NCBI RefSeq assembly: GCF_022568775.1
Contig: NZ_JAKZHW010000002.1
Coordinates: forward strand, 323,501-387,500
Reading direction: 5' to 3'
Length of the DNA: 64,000 bases
From: Sphingomonas telluris
Lineage (GTDB): Bacteria > Pseudomonadota > Alphaproteobacteria > Sphingomonadales > Sphingomonadaceae
Part shown: positions 11,533 through 22,257 of the stretch, in pieces
Layout of the letters: every line of letters starts with the position of its first letter
Numbering within the stretch: position 1 is the first letter of the stretch
Notes under the pieces: model-generated
Told to the model about the DNA's origin: nothing
Databases searched by the model: none
What the model saw: only the letters and a program-made list of their open reading frames with translations
Position numbers and translations under genes: made by a program

Positions 11533-11871
11533 ATGACCTACGTCGTCACCGACGCCTGCATCCGCTGCAAATATATGGACTGCGTCGAGGTCTGTCCGGT
11601 CGATTGTTTCTACGAAGGCGAGAACATGCTCGTGATCAATCCGAACGAGTGCATCGATTGCGGCGTGTGCGAGCCCGAATGCCCTGCCGAGGCGATCCTT
11701 CCCGATACGGAGAGCGGCCTCGAAAAATGGCTGGAGGTCAATTCGACCTATTCCGCCGAATGGCCGAACATCACGCGCAAGAAGGACAGCCCAGCCGACG
11801 CCGACGAGCACAAGGGCGAAGAGGGCAAGTTCGACAAATATTTCAGCACCGAGCCCGGTCAGGGCGACTAA
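11533..11871 (+). CDS. fdxA: Seven-iron ferredoxin FdxA
   Basis: 112 residues. The first cluster-binding segment carries [17 protein letters not shown] and the second [12 protein letters not shown], the pattern of Azotobacter-type ferredoxins that hold one [3Fe-4S] and one [4Fe-4S] cluster. It transfers electrons in the cytoplasm; the partners are unknown. The frame is open further upstream, but ATG at 11533 matches the family start (MTYVVTDAC). An acidic C-terminal tail ([14 protein letters not shown]) is typical. It lies 50 bases after the S4 gene and may be read through from it. Confidence 0.95.
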   Translation: MTYVVTDACIRCKYMDCVEVCPVDCFYEGENMLVINPNECIDCGVCEPECPAEAILPDTESGLEKWLEVNSTYSAEWPNITRKKDSPADADEHKGEEGKFDKYFSTEPGQGD

Positions 11872-11969
11872 ACTGCCGCAATAACGATGTTTTTCCCGCT
11901 GTTGGGATGAGGGCGGAACTGGCCTACGATGAGGTCGTTCGGCAACCGAACCAAACAGGGGGTTCGCAG

Positions 11970-12809
11970 ATGCGTGTCAGTCTTATGTTGGCGGCGGCCG
12001 CCGCTCTTCTGTCGTCTCCAGCGCTTGCTCAGTCGGCCGACCAGCCGCTTCCCGATCCGAACGACCGGTCGGACACGTTCACGGTCGGTGGCGGCGCCGG
12101 TATCATCCCTGACTACGAAGGCTCCAACGATTACATGTTCATCCCCGTCGGCTTCGCTCGGGGACGCGTCAGCGGTTTCGATTTCTTCACCCGTGCCACC
12201 TGGCTCTACGTCGACCTGATCAAGCGCGGCGAAGGCCAGACCGACTTCGATCTCGGCCCGATCGCCGGCGTTCGCCTGAACCGGCGCAAGAATGTCGATG
12301 ACGAGTTTGTCGATCGGCTGCCCACACTGGACGCGGCGATCGAAGTGGGCGGATTCGCAGGCGTCAGCTTCCACGGCCTGACCAACCCGTACGATTCTCT
12401 GAGCTTCCGTGTAGACGTTCTCCACGACGTCGGCGGCGCCCACAAGTCGACGCTGATCACGCCCACCGTCGATTTCGGGACTCCGCTGTCGCGCACGACC
12501 TATGTGGGTGCGTCGTTCAGCATGGAATGGGCCGGGGGCGGATACGCCAATTACTACTACAGCATCACGCCGACCGAGGCTCTTGCCAGCGGTCTGCCGG
12601 CCTATGATGCCGATGGCGGACTGAAGCATTGGCGCCTGGGCCTCATCGCCAACCAGTCGTTGACCGGCGACCTGACTGGCGGGCTCTCGCTGTTTGGTGC
12701 GGGCGGTTACACGAAGCTGACCGGCGACTTCAAGGACAGCCCGATCGTCGACCTGCGGGGCAGCTCCAGCCAGTGGTTCGGCGCGCTGGGCCTCGCTTAC
12801 ACCTGGTAG
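11970..12809 (+). CDS. MipA/OmpV family outer-membrane protein
   Basis: 279 residues with a clear signal peptide (MRVSLMLAAAAALLSSPALAQ). The mature protein starts with a strand pattern (TVGGGAGIIPDYEGSNDYMF) that is characteristic of MipA/OmpV, with repeated amphipathic strands and a C-terminal aromatic (AYTW). MipA links lytic transglycosylases to the outer membrane in E. coli, while OmpV-type members act in adhesion or osmotic response. The role here is not determined. The ORF runs far upstream through fdxA in another frame, but that extension is not real. Its stop lies one base from the convergent cysNC stop. Confidence 0.85.
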   Translation: MRVSLMLAAAAALLSSPALAQSADQPLPDPNDRSDTFTVGGGAGIIPDYEGSNDYMFIPVGFARGRVSGFDFFTRATWLYVDLIKRGEGQTDFDLGPIAGVRLNRRKNVDDEFVDRLPTLDAAIEVGGFAGVSFHGLTNPYDSLSFRVDVLHDVGGAHKSTLITPTVDFGTPLSRTTYVGASFSMEWAGGGYANYYYSITPTEALASGLPAYDADGGLKHWRLGLIANQSLTGDLTGGLSLFGAGGYTKLTGDFKDSPIVDLRGSSSQWFGALGLAYTW

Positions 12810-12810
12810 G

Positions 12811-14706
12811 CTAGCGCCGCTTCAGTAGCTCCTCGACGATGCGGTCCGCGGCTTCGTCTGCGGACATCGTCAGCGTGTCGATGACGATTTCGGCGTCGTC
12901 GGGCGCCTCGTACGGGCTGTCGATGCCGGTGAAGTTCTTGATCTCACCCAGCCGCGCCTTGGCGTAGAGGCCCTTGGGGTCGCGCTTCTCCGCCTCGGCA
13001 AGCGGCGTGTCGACGAAGACTTCGATGAATTCGCCTTCCGGCAGCATCTTGCGCACCATTTCGCGCTCGGCGCGGAAGGGCGAAATGAAGGCGGTGAGCA
13101 CGATCAGACCCGCATCGGCCATCAATCTCGCCACCTCGCCGACGCGGCGGATGTTCTCGATGCGGTCGGCCTCGGTGAAGCCAAGATCGCGGTTGAGGCC
13201 GTGCCGGACGTTGTCGCCGTCGAGCAGGAAGGTGTGCCGTCCGCGCGCCGCCAGCCTCTTCTCGACGAGATTGGCGATGGTCGATTTGCCGGAGCCCGAC
13301 AGTCCGGTGAACCACAGCACCGCCGGCTTCTGGCCCTTGAGGCCGGCATGCGTCTCGCGGCTGACTTCCAGCGGCTGGCGATGGATGTTCATCGCCCGCC
13401 GAAGCGCGAAGTGCAGCATGCCTGCAGCAACCGTCGCGTTGGTCAGCTTGTCGATCAGGATGAAGCCGCCGAGCGCGCGATTGGGCGAACCGCGCTCGAC
13501 CGCATAAGGCTCGAAGACGACCTCCCGATCGGTGGCGATCTCGGCAATGCCGATCGAGTTCAGCTCGAGCGTTTTGGCTGCAAGATGCTCGAGCGTGTTG
13601 ACGTTGATCTCATATTTCGGGTGGTGAACGGTCGCCGTCACCATCTGCGTCCCGAGCTTCAGCCAGTAGCCGCGGCCCGGAAGCATCTCGTGCTCGTCCA
13701 TCCAGACGATCGTCGCTTCGAACTGGTCCGCGACCTCTGGCGGTGAGTCAGCGGCGGCAATCACGTCGCCGCGCGAGCAATCGACCTCGTGCGAGAACGT
13801 CAGGGTCACGGACTGCCCAGCAACGGCCGTTTCCAGATCGCCGTCGGCCGTCACGATGCGCTCGATCCGCGTCGTACGGCCCGAAGGCAGAACGCGAATG
13901 TCTTGTGACCGCGTCACCGACCCCGATGCGATCTGACCTGTGAAGCCGCGGAACGACAGGTTTGGCCGGTTGACCCACTGCACCGGCATCCGCAGCGGCT
14001 TCTCCGCATCCGCCGCCGCGTCCAGTGGAACGATGTTCAAATGCTCAAGCAGGCTGGGCCCGTCGTACCAGGGCGTGCGCACGCTGCGCTCGCCGATATT
14101 GTCCCCGCCGAGGCCGGATACGGGGATGCCGACCCAGTCCCTGATGCCGATCTCGTCCGCGAAGGTCCGGTAGTCCGCGACGATCGCGTCGAAGGCCGCT
14201 TGGTCGAAATCGACGAGGTCCATCTTCGTCACGGCCAATACGAAGTGCCGAATGCCGATCAGCTTCGCGAGATAGGAGTGCCGACGCGTTTGGGTGAGCA
14301 CGCCCTTGCGCGAATCCACCAGCAGCACGGCCAGGTCGGCGGTCGACGCGCCGGTGACCATGTTGCGCGTGTATTGCTCGTGCCCCGGCGTGTCGGCGAC
14401 GATGAACTTGCGCTTGTCACTGGCGAAGAAGCGGTAGGCGACGTCGATGGTGATGCCCTGCTCGCGCTCCGCGGAAAGCCCGTCGACGAGCAGCGCGAAA
14501 TCAATGCCTTCGCCTTGCGTCCCGTGCCGCTTGCTGTCCGCCTCGAGCGCGGACAGCTGGTCGTCGAAAATCTGCTTGGTGTCGTAGAGCAGCCGGCCGA
14601 TCAGCGTCGACTTGCCGTCGTCCACGCTCCCGCAGGTGATGAAGCGCAAGAGCTCCTTGCGCTCCTGCTCGGCAAGCCAGGCGTTGATGTCGACAGGAGC
14701 GTTCAA
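12811..14706 (-). CDS. cysN: Bifunctional sulfate adenylyltransferase subunit 1 / APS kinase (CysNC)
   Basis: 631 residues fusing CysN and CysC. The N-terminal ~430 residues are an EF-Tu-like GTPase with G1 [10 protein letters not shown]3 [11 protein letters not shown] and G4 TKMDLVD. It drives APS formation with CysD. The C-terminal ~190 residues are APS kinase with P-loop GLSGSGKST, making PAPS from APS. The start is a TTG that overlaps the cysD stop (TTGA), so the two subunits are coupled; I see no better ATG. This is the cytoplasmic entry step of sulfate assimilation. The fusion arrangement is common in proteobacteria. Confidence 0.95.
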   Translation of the reverse strand: MNAPVDINAWLAEQERKELLRFITCGSVDDGKSTLIGRLLYDTKQIFDDQLSALEADSKRHGTQGEGIDFALLVDGLSAEREQGITIDVAYRFFASDKRKFIVADTPGHEQYTRNMVTGASTADLAVLLVDSRKGVLTQTRRHSYLAKLIGIRHFVLAVTKMDLVDFDQAAFDAIVADYRTFADEIGIRDWVGIPVSGLGGDNIGERSVRTPWYDGPSLLEHLNIVPLDAAADAEKPLRMPVQWVNRPNLSFRGFTGQIASGSVTRSQDIRVLPSGRTTRIERIVTADGDLETAVAGQSVTLTFSHEVDCSRGDVIAAADSPPEVADQFEATIVWMDEHEMLPGRGYWLKLGTQMVTATVHHPKYEINVNTLEHLAAKTLELNSIGIAEIATDREVVFEPYAVERGSPNRALGGFILIDKLTNATVAAGMLHFALRRAMNIHRQPLEVSRETHAGLKGQKPAVLWFTGLSGSGKSTIANLVEKRLAARGRHTFLLDGDNVRHGLNRDLGFTEADRIENIRRVGEVARLMADAGLIVLTAFISPFRAEREMVRKMLPEGEFIEVFVDTPLAEAEKRDPKGLYAKARLGEIKNFTGIDSPYEAPDDAEIVIDTLTMSADEAADRIVEELLKRR

Positions 14707-15602
14707 AAGTAACCCTCCTGCTTCTTCTTCTCCATGCTCGCTGCGCCGGCGTCGCGGTCAATGGCACGGCCCTGCCGTTCCGACGTGGTCGTGACGAGCA
14801 TCTCGGCGACGATCTCCTCGACCGTGCTGGCGCTGCTCTCGACAGCGCCCGTGAGGGGGTAGCACCCCAATGTCCGGAACCGCACGCGGCGCATCTCCGG
14901 CTGCTCGCCGTTCAGCGGGATGCGCTCGTCGTCGACCATCAGCATCAGGCCGTCGCGTTCGACCACCGGCCGCTCGTCCGCGAAATAGAGCGGCACGATC
15001 TCGATCTTCTCGCGCAGGATGTATTGCCACACGTCGAGCTCGGTCCAGTTCGACAGCGGGAAGACGCGGACGCTTTCGCCCTTGTTCTTCTTGACGTTGT
15101 AGAGCGACCAGAGCTCCGGCCGCTGCCGCTTCGGATCCCAGCGATGGTTGCGGTCGCGGAAGCTGAAGATGCGCTCCTTCGCACGGCTCTTTTCCTCGTC
15201 GCGCCGCGCGCCGCCGAACGCCGCGTCGAAGCCGTATTTGTCGAGCGCCTGCTTCAGCCCTTCGGTCTTCCACATGTCCGTGTGCACGGGGCCGTGATCG
15301 AACGGATTGATGCCCAGCCGCTCCGCCTCCGGGTTCGTGTAGACGATCAGATCTACCGCGGGATCCGCCGCCACCTTGTCGCGCAGTTCGTACATGGCGC
15401 GGAATTTCCACGTGGTGTCCACGTGCAGCAGTGGGAAGGGCAAAGGCGCCGGGAAGAAGGCCTTCTTCGCCAGGTGCAGCATCACCGCCGAATCCTTGCC
15501 GATCGAATAGAGCATCACCGGCCGTTCGGCCTCCGCGACCGTTTCGCGCAGGATGTGGATGCTCTCGGCTTCCAGCCGGTCGAGATGCGTGAGCGCTCGC
15601 AT
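14703..15602 (-). CDS. cysD: Sulfate adenylyltransferase subunit 2
   Basis: 299 residues, an ATP-pyrophosphatase fold with the PP-loop [12 protein letters not shown] near residue 40 and the conserved [16 protein letters not shown] segment. It adenylates sulfate to APS together with the GTPase part of CysNC. An upstream in-frame start at 15671 would add 23 unrelated residues; [17 protein letters not shown] matches the E. coli CysD N-terminus, so the ATG at 15602 is chosen. It heads a cysD-cysNC operon. Sulfite reductase genes are not in the window. Confidence 0.95.
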   Translation of the reverse strand: MRALTHLDRLEAESIHILRETVAEAERPVMLYSIGKDSAVMLHLAKKAFFPAPLPFPLLHVDTTWKFRAMYELRDKVAADPAVDLIVYTNPEAERLGINPFDHGPVHTDMWKTEGLKQALDKYGFDAAFGGARRDEEKSRAKERIFSFRDRNHRWDPKRQRPELWSLYNVKKNKGESVRVFPLSNWTELDVWQYILREKIEIVPLYFADERPVVERDGLMLMVDDERIPLNGEQPEMRRVRFRTLGCYPLTGAVESSASTVEEIVAEMLVTTTSERQGRAIDRDAGAASMEKKKQEGYF

Positions 15603-15747
15603 GCGCGCTCTGATGCCGCCCCGCGCTGGATTATGAAAGTGCCCTCGCAAGTTTCCCGGGGGTGACTCCACCGGCCCGCGGGTTCATCATGGAGCAAGGG
15701 CGGATGCAACAGACCGCTTGAGTTCAATGATTTAGCAGGAGGCTGAA

Positions 15748-16230
15748 GTGTTCACGCGCCTAACTTTCGCAACGGTTTTCCTCGCAGCCACCGCGGTTGC
15801 TGCGCAGGCGCAGGCGCCCGCAGCTCCTGAGGCCGCCGTTCGCACCGAATTCGTCAAGAATCTCGAGGCGAGCTTCGACAAGGCCGACGCCAACAACGAC
15901 GGCTTCATCACCGCTCAGGAAATGCAGTCGATGGAAGCGAAGGGCATCGCCGCGGCCCAGGAAAAGGTCGACGCGCAGGTGACGGCGCAATTCCAGAAGC
16001 TCGACACCGACAAGAACGGCTCGCTGAGCCTCGCCGAGTTCAAGGCCGTCGCCAAGGTCAAGGCGAACGCGTCGCCGCAGGACCTCCTAGCCAAGTTCGA
16101 TACCAACAAGGACGGCAAGGTCAGCAAGGCCGAATATCAGGCCCTTCCGCTCGCCGCCTTCGACCGCGCCGACACCAACAAGGACGGCAAGGTCACGCGC
16201 GAGGAGCAGGCGAAGGCCGCCTCGCGCTAA
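15748..16230 (+). CDS. Secreted EF-hand calcium-binding protein
   Basis: 160 residues with a GTG start preceded by AGGAGG. A signal peptide (ending near AQAQA) directs it to the periplasm. Four EF-hand loops are visible: DANNDGFITAQE, DTDKNGSLSLAE, DTNKDGKVSKAE and DTNKDGKVTREE, each with the Asp/Asn ligands and terminal Glu expected. It is a calmodulin-like calcium sensor or buffer of the periplasm. The partner is unknown. It sits alone between the divergent cys operon and the thiC riboswitch. Confidence 0.88.
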   Translation: MFTRLTFATVFLAATAVAAQAQAPAAPEAAVRTEFVKNLEASFDKADANNDGFITAQEMQSMEAKGIAAAQEKVDAQVTAQFQKLDTDKNGSLSLAEFKAVAKVKANASPQDLLAKFDTNKDGKVSKAEYQALPLAAFDRADTNKDGKVTREEQAKAASR

Positions 16231-16274
16231 GGCCAATCGCAGGCTGGCGTGTCCAGCCCCGTGGGCCTAAGGAC

Positions 16275-18216
<1,942 letters not shown>

Positions 18217-18290
18217 TCGCCGAAAAAGATTACGGGATTTGACAAGACTAGCAGTCTCTATACCTTCCTCGTTGCTCGGGGGAGGTCAGG

Positions 18291-19199
18291 TTGACGCGCA
18301 CTGCCCAAGAGTTTGGAGACGAGCACACTAAGAAGAAGCTCGAAACGGTCGAGGCATATCTTCGTGCTTTTACGATCGCCCTGAAAAGGCAAAATTTCAC
18401 GCTTTATTACGTGGATGCCTACGCTGGTTCGGGAGCTTCTGTGTCGAAGCAATCGCGAACGCGAACTGACACCATTTCTAATCAAGTCGCGCTTGGAATT
18501 TCGCCGGAAATTGTCGACACGGACGAAATCGTCCAAGGCTCGGCCACCAGAGCTCTATCGATCAATCCACCGTTTGATCGATACCTATTCAATGATGTTA
18601 AGCGCTCTAACGTCCGATCTCTTGCGGAGATCGTCCGCAATCGATTCCCTCATTTGCAAGATCGCGTGGAGATAACCCAGCAGGACGCGAACGCGAAACT
18701 TCGAGCCCTATGCTCCTCTGTCGATTGGAAATGCTCGCGAGCGGTAGTCTTCCTTGATCCGTTCGGTTTGCAGATCAAGTACGATACGCTTTGTGAGCTA
18801 GCCCGGACGAAGGCCGTTGATCTTTGGTACCTGGTCCCGGTTTTCGCGATGTATCGTCAGATAAGGACCGACGGCCAAGTCATTGCCGACGGCGGACGGA
18901 GCGTGGACGAGGCGCTCGGGACTGATGCTTGGCGCGAAGTTGTTGTCGACAAAGGACCGGTTCAAAATTCTCTTTTCGGCGAGCCCGTCGAACTTACCTC
19001 GAGGGCCGTAGATATTGCTTGGTTCGAGAAGGTTGCGAGAGAGCGTTTGAATGTCGCATTCAATGGGCGCGTAGTAGATCGCGCATTGCCACTGGGTCGC
19101 AACGGACTTCACGAATTCTCATTGATGTTCGCTTCGGCCAATCCTAGCGGCCCGGCTTGGGCCTTGGCCTCAAAACTAGCAAAAGCGGTGCTAAAGTAA
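18291..19199 (+). CDS. tcmP: Three-Cys-motif partner protein TcmP
   Basis: 302 residues with a TTG start six bases after GGAGG. Motifs fitting the TcmP family are YYVDAYAGSG near residue 40, a Rossmann-like glycine segment, and FLDPFGLQIKYDTL near residue 155, which resembles the DPF/DPPY loop of methyltransferases. The family is named for co-occurrence with three-Cys DUF5131 proteins, and such a gene follows with a one-base TAATG overlap. The gene is clearly AT-richer than its flanks (about 52% G+C in two sampled lines against about 67% in thiC), pointing to horizontal transfer. Biochemical function is unknown. Confidence 0.82.
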   Translation: MTRTAQEFGDEHTKKKLETVEAYLRAFTIALKRQNFTLYYVDAYAGSGASVSKQSRTRTDTISNQVALGISPEIVDTDEIVQGSATRALSINPPFDRYLFNDVKRSNVRSLAEIVRNRFPHLQDRVEITQQDANAKLRALCSSVDWKCSRAVVFLDPFGLQIKYDTLCELARTKAVDLWYLVPVFAMYRQIRTDGQVIADGGRSVDEALGTDAWREVVVDKGPVQNSLFGEPVELTSRAVDIAWFEKVARERLNVAFNGRVVDRALPLGRNGLHEFSLMFASANPSGPAWALASKLAKAVLK

Positions 19200-19957
19200 T
19201 GGCTGGCGTCTCGGAAATTGAATGGACGGACGTTACGTGGAACCCAGTCGCCGGGTGCACCTTGGCGTCGGCCGGCTGCACCAATTGTTATGCGATGCGT
19301 ATGGCTGCTCGCCTGCAGGCCATGGGCCACGACAAATACAAAGGTACAACGCGTAAGAGCGGCGGGCGATACGTTTGGACGGGCCGGGTGAATGTCGATT
19401 ATTCGAGCCTGTCAGCACCTTTGGAATGGCGACGCTCGAAGCGCATTTTCGTCAACTCCATGTCCGACTTGTTTCACGAGAACGTGCCGGACGATTTCAT
19501 TGAAAGGGTTTGGGAGGTGATGGCGGCATGCCCCCAACACCACTTCCAGATTTTGACGAAGCGTCCCGACCGTATGGCTCAAATGATCCGCAAAGGTCGG
19601 CTCGCTGTTCTCCAGAATGCCTGGTTGGGAACTTCCGTTGAGAGCTCGGAAGTCGTCAATCGCGTTGAGCACCTAGCTAGGATCCAGCACGCCACCCTTT
19701 TCGTGTCCTTCGAACCCCTAATCGGTCGGATTGACGACCTCGACCTGCGGCGAGTTCATTGGGCAATTGTTGGCGGGGAGTCCGGTCCCAGGGCTCGAGC
19801 CATGAAAGAAGAGTGGGTGGATCGCCTTCATGAAATTTGCCGACGAGACGACGTCGCGTTCTTCTTCAAACAGTGGGGTGGTCAGAACAAAAAGGCTGCA
19901 GGCCGCGAATTGCATGGCCGGACTTACGACGAGTTCCCGCTTGAACTCGAGGCCTAG
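19199..19957 (+). CDS. DUF5131 (phage Gp37/Gp68-like) three-Cys protein
   Basis: 252 residues. The N-terminus (SEIEWTDVTWNPVAGC) leads into a CX6CX2C cluster, Cys20, Cys27 and Cys30, then family motifs SMSDLFHE, ILTKRPDRM, SFEPLIG and VGGESGPRAR. The three cysteines and barrel-like strand order resemble radical-SAM or spore-photoproduct-lyase folds, but radical chemistry is inferred only. ATG at 19199 overlaps the tcmP stop by one base; the longer frame from 19157 is rejected. Family members occur in phages and in mobile regions. Its coupling to TcmP suggests that the two act as one system, perhaps on nucleic acid. Confidence 0.82.
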   Translation: MAGVSEIEWTDVTWNPVAGCTLASAGCTNCYAMRMAARLQAMGHDKYKGTTRKSGGRYVWTGRVNVDYSSLSAPLEWRRSKRIFVNSMSDLFHENVPDDFIERVWEVMAACPQHHFQILTKRPDRMAQMIRKGRLAVLQNAWLGTSVESSEVVNRVEHLARIQHATLFVSFEPLIGRIDDLDLRRVHWAIVGGESGPRARAMKEEWVDRLHEICRRDDVAFFFKQWGGQNKKAAGRELHGRTYDEFPLELEA

Positions 19958-19988
19958 TCCGAACCTCTAAGTGGTCGAACTGAGCAGA

Positions 19989-20447
19989 CTAAGCTCGCTC
20001 CAATCGCACCAAAACCTGATCCAGCGCCTGCAGGAATTGCGACCGGTCCGCTTTCGCGAACGGTGCCGGCCCGCCAACGATGTCGCCGCCCGCGCGCAGG
20101 TCGGCCATGATCGCGCGGGTCGCGAGGGCGCCGCCGATGCTCGCCGTCGTGAACGGCTTGCCGTTGTGCCCGATGACGGTGGCGCCCGCCTTCAGGCAGC
20201 GATCGGCTAGCAAGATGTCGCCGGTGATCACCACCGTCCGGGCATCGGCCTCGCCCGCGATCCAGTCGTCGGCGGCGTCGAAAGCGTCTGAAACGACCAC
20301 CCGCTCGATCAGGGGATGGGCGGGCACGCGCAGGTAGCTGTTGCTGACCACGCGCACCGGCACCTCGCGCCGGAATGCGACACGATAGATCTCCTCCTTC
20401 ACCGGGCAGGCGTCGGCGTCGATCAGGATGCGGATGGGTCCGCTCAT
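19989..20447 (-). CDS. YaiI/YqxD family protein (UPF0178)
   Basis: 152 residues. It starts with RILIDADACPVKEEIYRVA, the hallmark of UPF0178, and includes VVVSDAFDAADDWIA and VITGDILLADRCL. The acidic residues fit a PIN-like nuclease fold, which is a known prediction for this family but untested. It is convergent with the DUF5131 gene with 31 bases between, and a small basic ORF lies directly upstream on the same strand, so those two may share a transcript. Confidence 0.88.
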   Translation of the reverse strand: MSGPIRILIDADACPVKEEIYRVAFRREVPVRVVSNSYLRVPAHPLIERVVVSDAFDAADDWIAGEADARTVVITGDILLADRCLKAGATVIGHNGKPFTTASIGGALATRAIMADLRAGGDIVGGPAPFAKADRSQFLQALDQVLVRLERA

Positions 20448-20454
20448 GCGCGGG

Positions 20455-20592
20455 CTAGTCGTTCTTCAGGTGCTCCATAGTCTCCAGCCCGCGCGCACCG
20501 CCCTTCTGCGACGGGTTCGCCGCGCTGGTCTTCGGCTTTTCCTTCTTCGGCTTGCGCGCTTCCTTGTTCGATCGCACCTGACCCTTGGCCAT
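20455..20592 (-). CDS. Small basic Lys-rich protein (45 residues)
   Basis: Translation gives MAKGQVRSNKEARKPKKEK, a proline/lysine-rich middle, and an end at MEHLKND. ATG at 20592 lies behind GGAGGAG; an ATG at 20598 would add two residues. The MAKGQ-RSNKE start is one I recall in many short proteobacterial hypothetical proteins, so it is probably real. The charge (about a dozen Lys/Arg) suggests nucleic-acid or ribosome association, but no function is known. It ends eight bases before the YaiI gene start. Confidence 0.6.
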   Translation of the reverse strand: MAKGQVRSNKEARKPKKEKPKTSAANPSQKGGARGLETMEHLKND

Positions 20593-20679
20593 CGTCATTC
20601 TCCTCCCAGGCGCCGCAGCGCCGCGTGGCCTACGTGTAGGCGGAGTGAGACTTCGCTGACAGTGCTCTCAGATGGAAAT

Positions 20680-20841
20680 CGGGGTGGGCCGTCACGGGAG
20701 TGAATCCCGTGACGTCGGTCCTGTCGTCCCGGACATCGTCCGAGACGCAGGCCGTCCGGCTTGCACCATCTCTTCGCGCTGCTCCGGCGACCCTGCGGGC
20801 CGGCGTCGCTGCGCTCGGTGGTGCTAGCAAAGCCCACCCCG
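20680..20841. repeat. Structured 162-base intergenic element with 10-base inverted ends
   Basis: CGGGGTGGGC at 20680-20689 is exactly inverted as GCCCACCCCG at 20832-20841. Inside are a perfect nine-base-pair hairpin, GTCACGGGA (20691-20699) with TCCCGTGAC (20705-20713), and CCGGAC (20729-20734) with GTCCGG (20754-20759). No credible gene is present. It could be a miniature mobile element, a REP-like repeat or a structured 3' region. The window holds one copy only, so mobility cannot be judged. Confidence 0.45.
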
Positions 20842-20847
20842 CGCGTT

Positions 20848-21750
20848 TTAGCCGCCCTGCTGCTCCATACCCTCGACGGCCTTGCTGACGAGGATATTGA
20901 CCGCGACGCGGCGGTTCTGGGCCTTGCCTTCGGCGGTCGTGTTGTCCGCCGCCGGGTCCGCCTCGGACATCCCCGTAGGGGTCAGCATGCGATAGGGCGC
21001 CCAGCCGCAATGCTGCTGCAGATAATTGACGACCTTGGCGGCGCGCCGTTCGCTCAGGACCTGGTTATAGTCCTCGCCGCCGACCGCATCGGTATAGCCA
21101 ACGACCAGCAGCAGCGCGTTGTCCATCGCCTTGGCCTGGGCCGCGGCCGCGCAAAGCTGCGACTCCTCGTCACGCGACAGCGCCCACTTCCCAGTGTCGA
21201 AGTAGATGTTCGTCGTGCCCTTGACGTTATACTTGTCGATGTCGCCCACGCGCCCGCGCAGCGCCTCGGTCGCCGCCGCATTCTGGGCAATCGCCGTATC
21301 GTGCTCGCCGAAGCGCTGCGCAGTGCCGTTGCGGATCATCGAAGCGGTCGCGAGGTTCTTGTTGCTGAGCCTCACCTGGCTCGCCACCAGGCCGCCGCTC
21401 CATTGCACCGTCTTGACGGTGACCGGCAGCCCGTTGAGCAGCGAGTCCGCGCCAAGCCTGTTCTTGTCGAGGCCCAGAAAGCCTCCGCTCGACCGGATGT
21501 CGGTCGCCTGGGAGACAAGGATCGCCGTGTTGCTGCCGTCGGCGGTAGTCACCTGCATCTGCCCGCCCTTGCGCGCGGACATGATGCCCTTGACCTCAGG
21601 TCCCTTGGGCAATCCGGCGAGCTCGGTCGGCATCTGGCCAGTCACGGTAATCGCATTCGGGTCCTGCACCTGCGCACAAAGGCCGCTCCAGGCCGGCACC
21701 GCAGCCGCGGCCAACAGCAGGGGAACCGTCGATCGTCCAAGAATTTTCAT
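20848..21750 (-). CDS. OmpA family outer-membrane/peptidoglycan-binding protein
   Basis: 300 residues with a signal peptide ending near AQ. The N-terminal half (residues ~30-140) has a DUF5666-like beta pattern (ITVTGQMP..., LPVTVKTVQWSGG). The C-terminal ~120 residues are an OmpA_C domain: NIYFDTGKWAL, VVGYTDAVGGEDYNQVLSERRAAKV, and NRRVAVNIL contain the Asp and Arg that bind diaminopimelate. It anchors the envelope to peptidoglycan non-covalently. A 507-base region without a clear gene lies upstream and probably holds its promoter. Confidence 0.85.
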   Translation of the reverse strand: MKILGRSTVPLLLAAAAVPAWSGLCAQVQDPNAITVTGQMPTELAGLPKGPEVKGIMSARKGGQMQVTTADGSNTAILVSQATDIRSSGGFLGLDKNRLGADSLLNGLPVTVKTVQWSGGLVASQVRLSNKNLATASMIRNGTAQRFGEHDTAIAQNAAATEALRGRVGDIDKYNVKGTTNIYFDTGKWALSRDEESQLCAAAAQAKAMDNALLLVVGYTDAVGGEDYNQVLSERRAAKVVNYLQQHCGWAPYRMLTPTGMSEADPAADNTTAEGKAQNRRVAVNILVSKAVEGMEQQGG

Positions 21751-22257
21751 TGATTTTGCTCCTTCAAATTGACCGGCTCGGCGCGTTCGCGCCTGTTCGT
21801 CCGGCCGCCTTGGTCATGGCGTGTCGGGCGGTCAGAACTTCATTCAACTCACTGAAAAGATTGCGTCACGCAGCCCGCCCGAACGCCCCCGAGGGCGCCG
21901 ACTGTTCACCCCAACCTTGCTGCCAGATGAACGAATTCGGGCACCGTTTAGGCACGATTAAGTTTACGGGCGATCCGGGCGGGTCGCGCGGCGGGCCGTT
22001 GCAGGCGCTGTCCTCATCAACGAACGCGGATGATCGTTTCCCCCGGCCTTCGCTGCGTCGGATTGAACGCCGCGATGGCATCGTCGAGAGTTGCCACGAT
22101 GCCCTATTCGAATTTCGCTGTGGGCGATGGGCGCGGGCCCGCCGACGGGACCCGCGCCGAAGTTGACCAAGGTGACAGAAGACCGATCGCAAGCGCCGCG
22201 GCGGAGGGGGCGGCGTTCCGCCTCAAGCCCGCGGCACGGTCAACCTTGTGACCGGCC
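21751..22257. other. Intergenic region without a supported gene
   Basis: No frame in this stretch looks coding. The open frames on both strands are Arg/Pro/Ser-rich shadows of GC bias. A 26-residue minus-strand frame (GTG at 22097, TGA at 22017, starting MATLDDAIAAFNP) has protein-like composition but no convincing ribosome site, and may be a gene remnant. AT-richer patches near 21770 and 21840-21960 could hold the ompA-gene promoter. No tRNA or terminator was found. Confidence 0.4.

Noticed and set aside
18245-18257. AGACT-AGC-AGTCT inverted repeat before tcmP as a terminator
   Set aside because: Five base pairs with a three-base loop and no T-run is too weak for a terminator; an operator role cannot be supported.
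22017-22097. 26-residue frame starting MATLDDAIAAFNP
   Set aside because: Protein-like composition but no ribosome site and no known relatives; mentioned only as a possible remnant.
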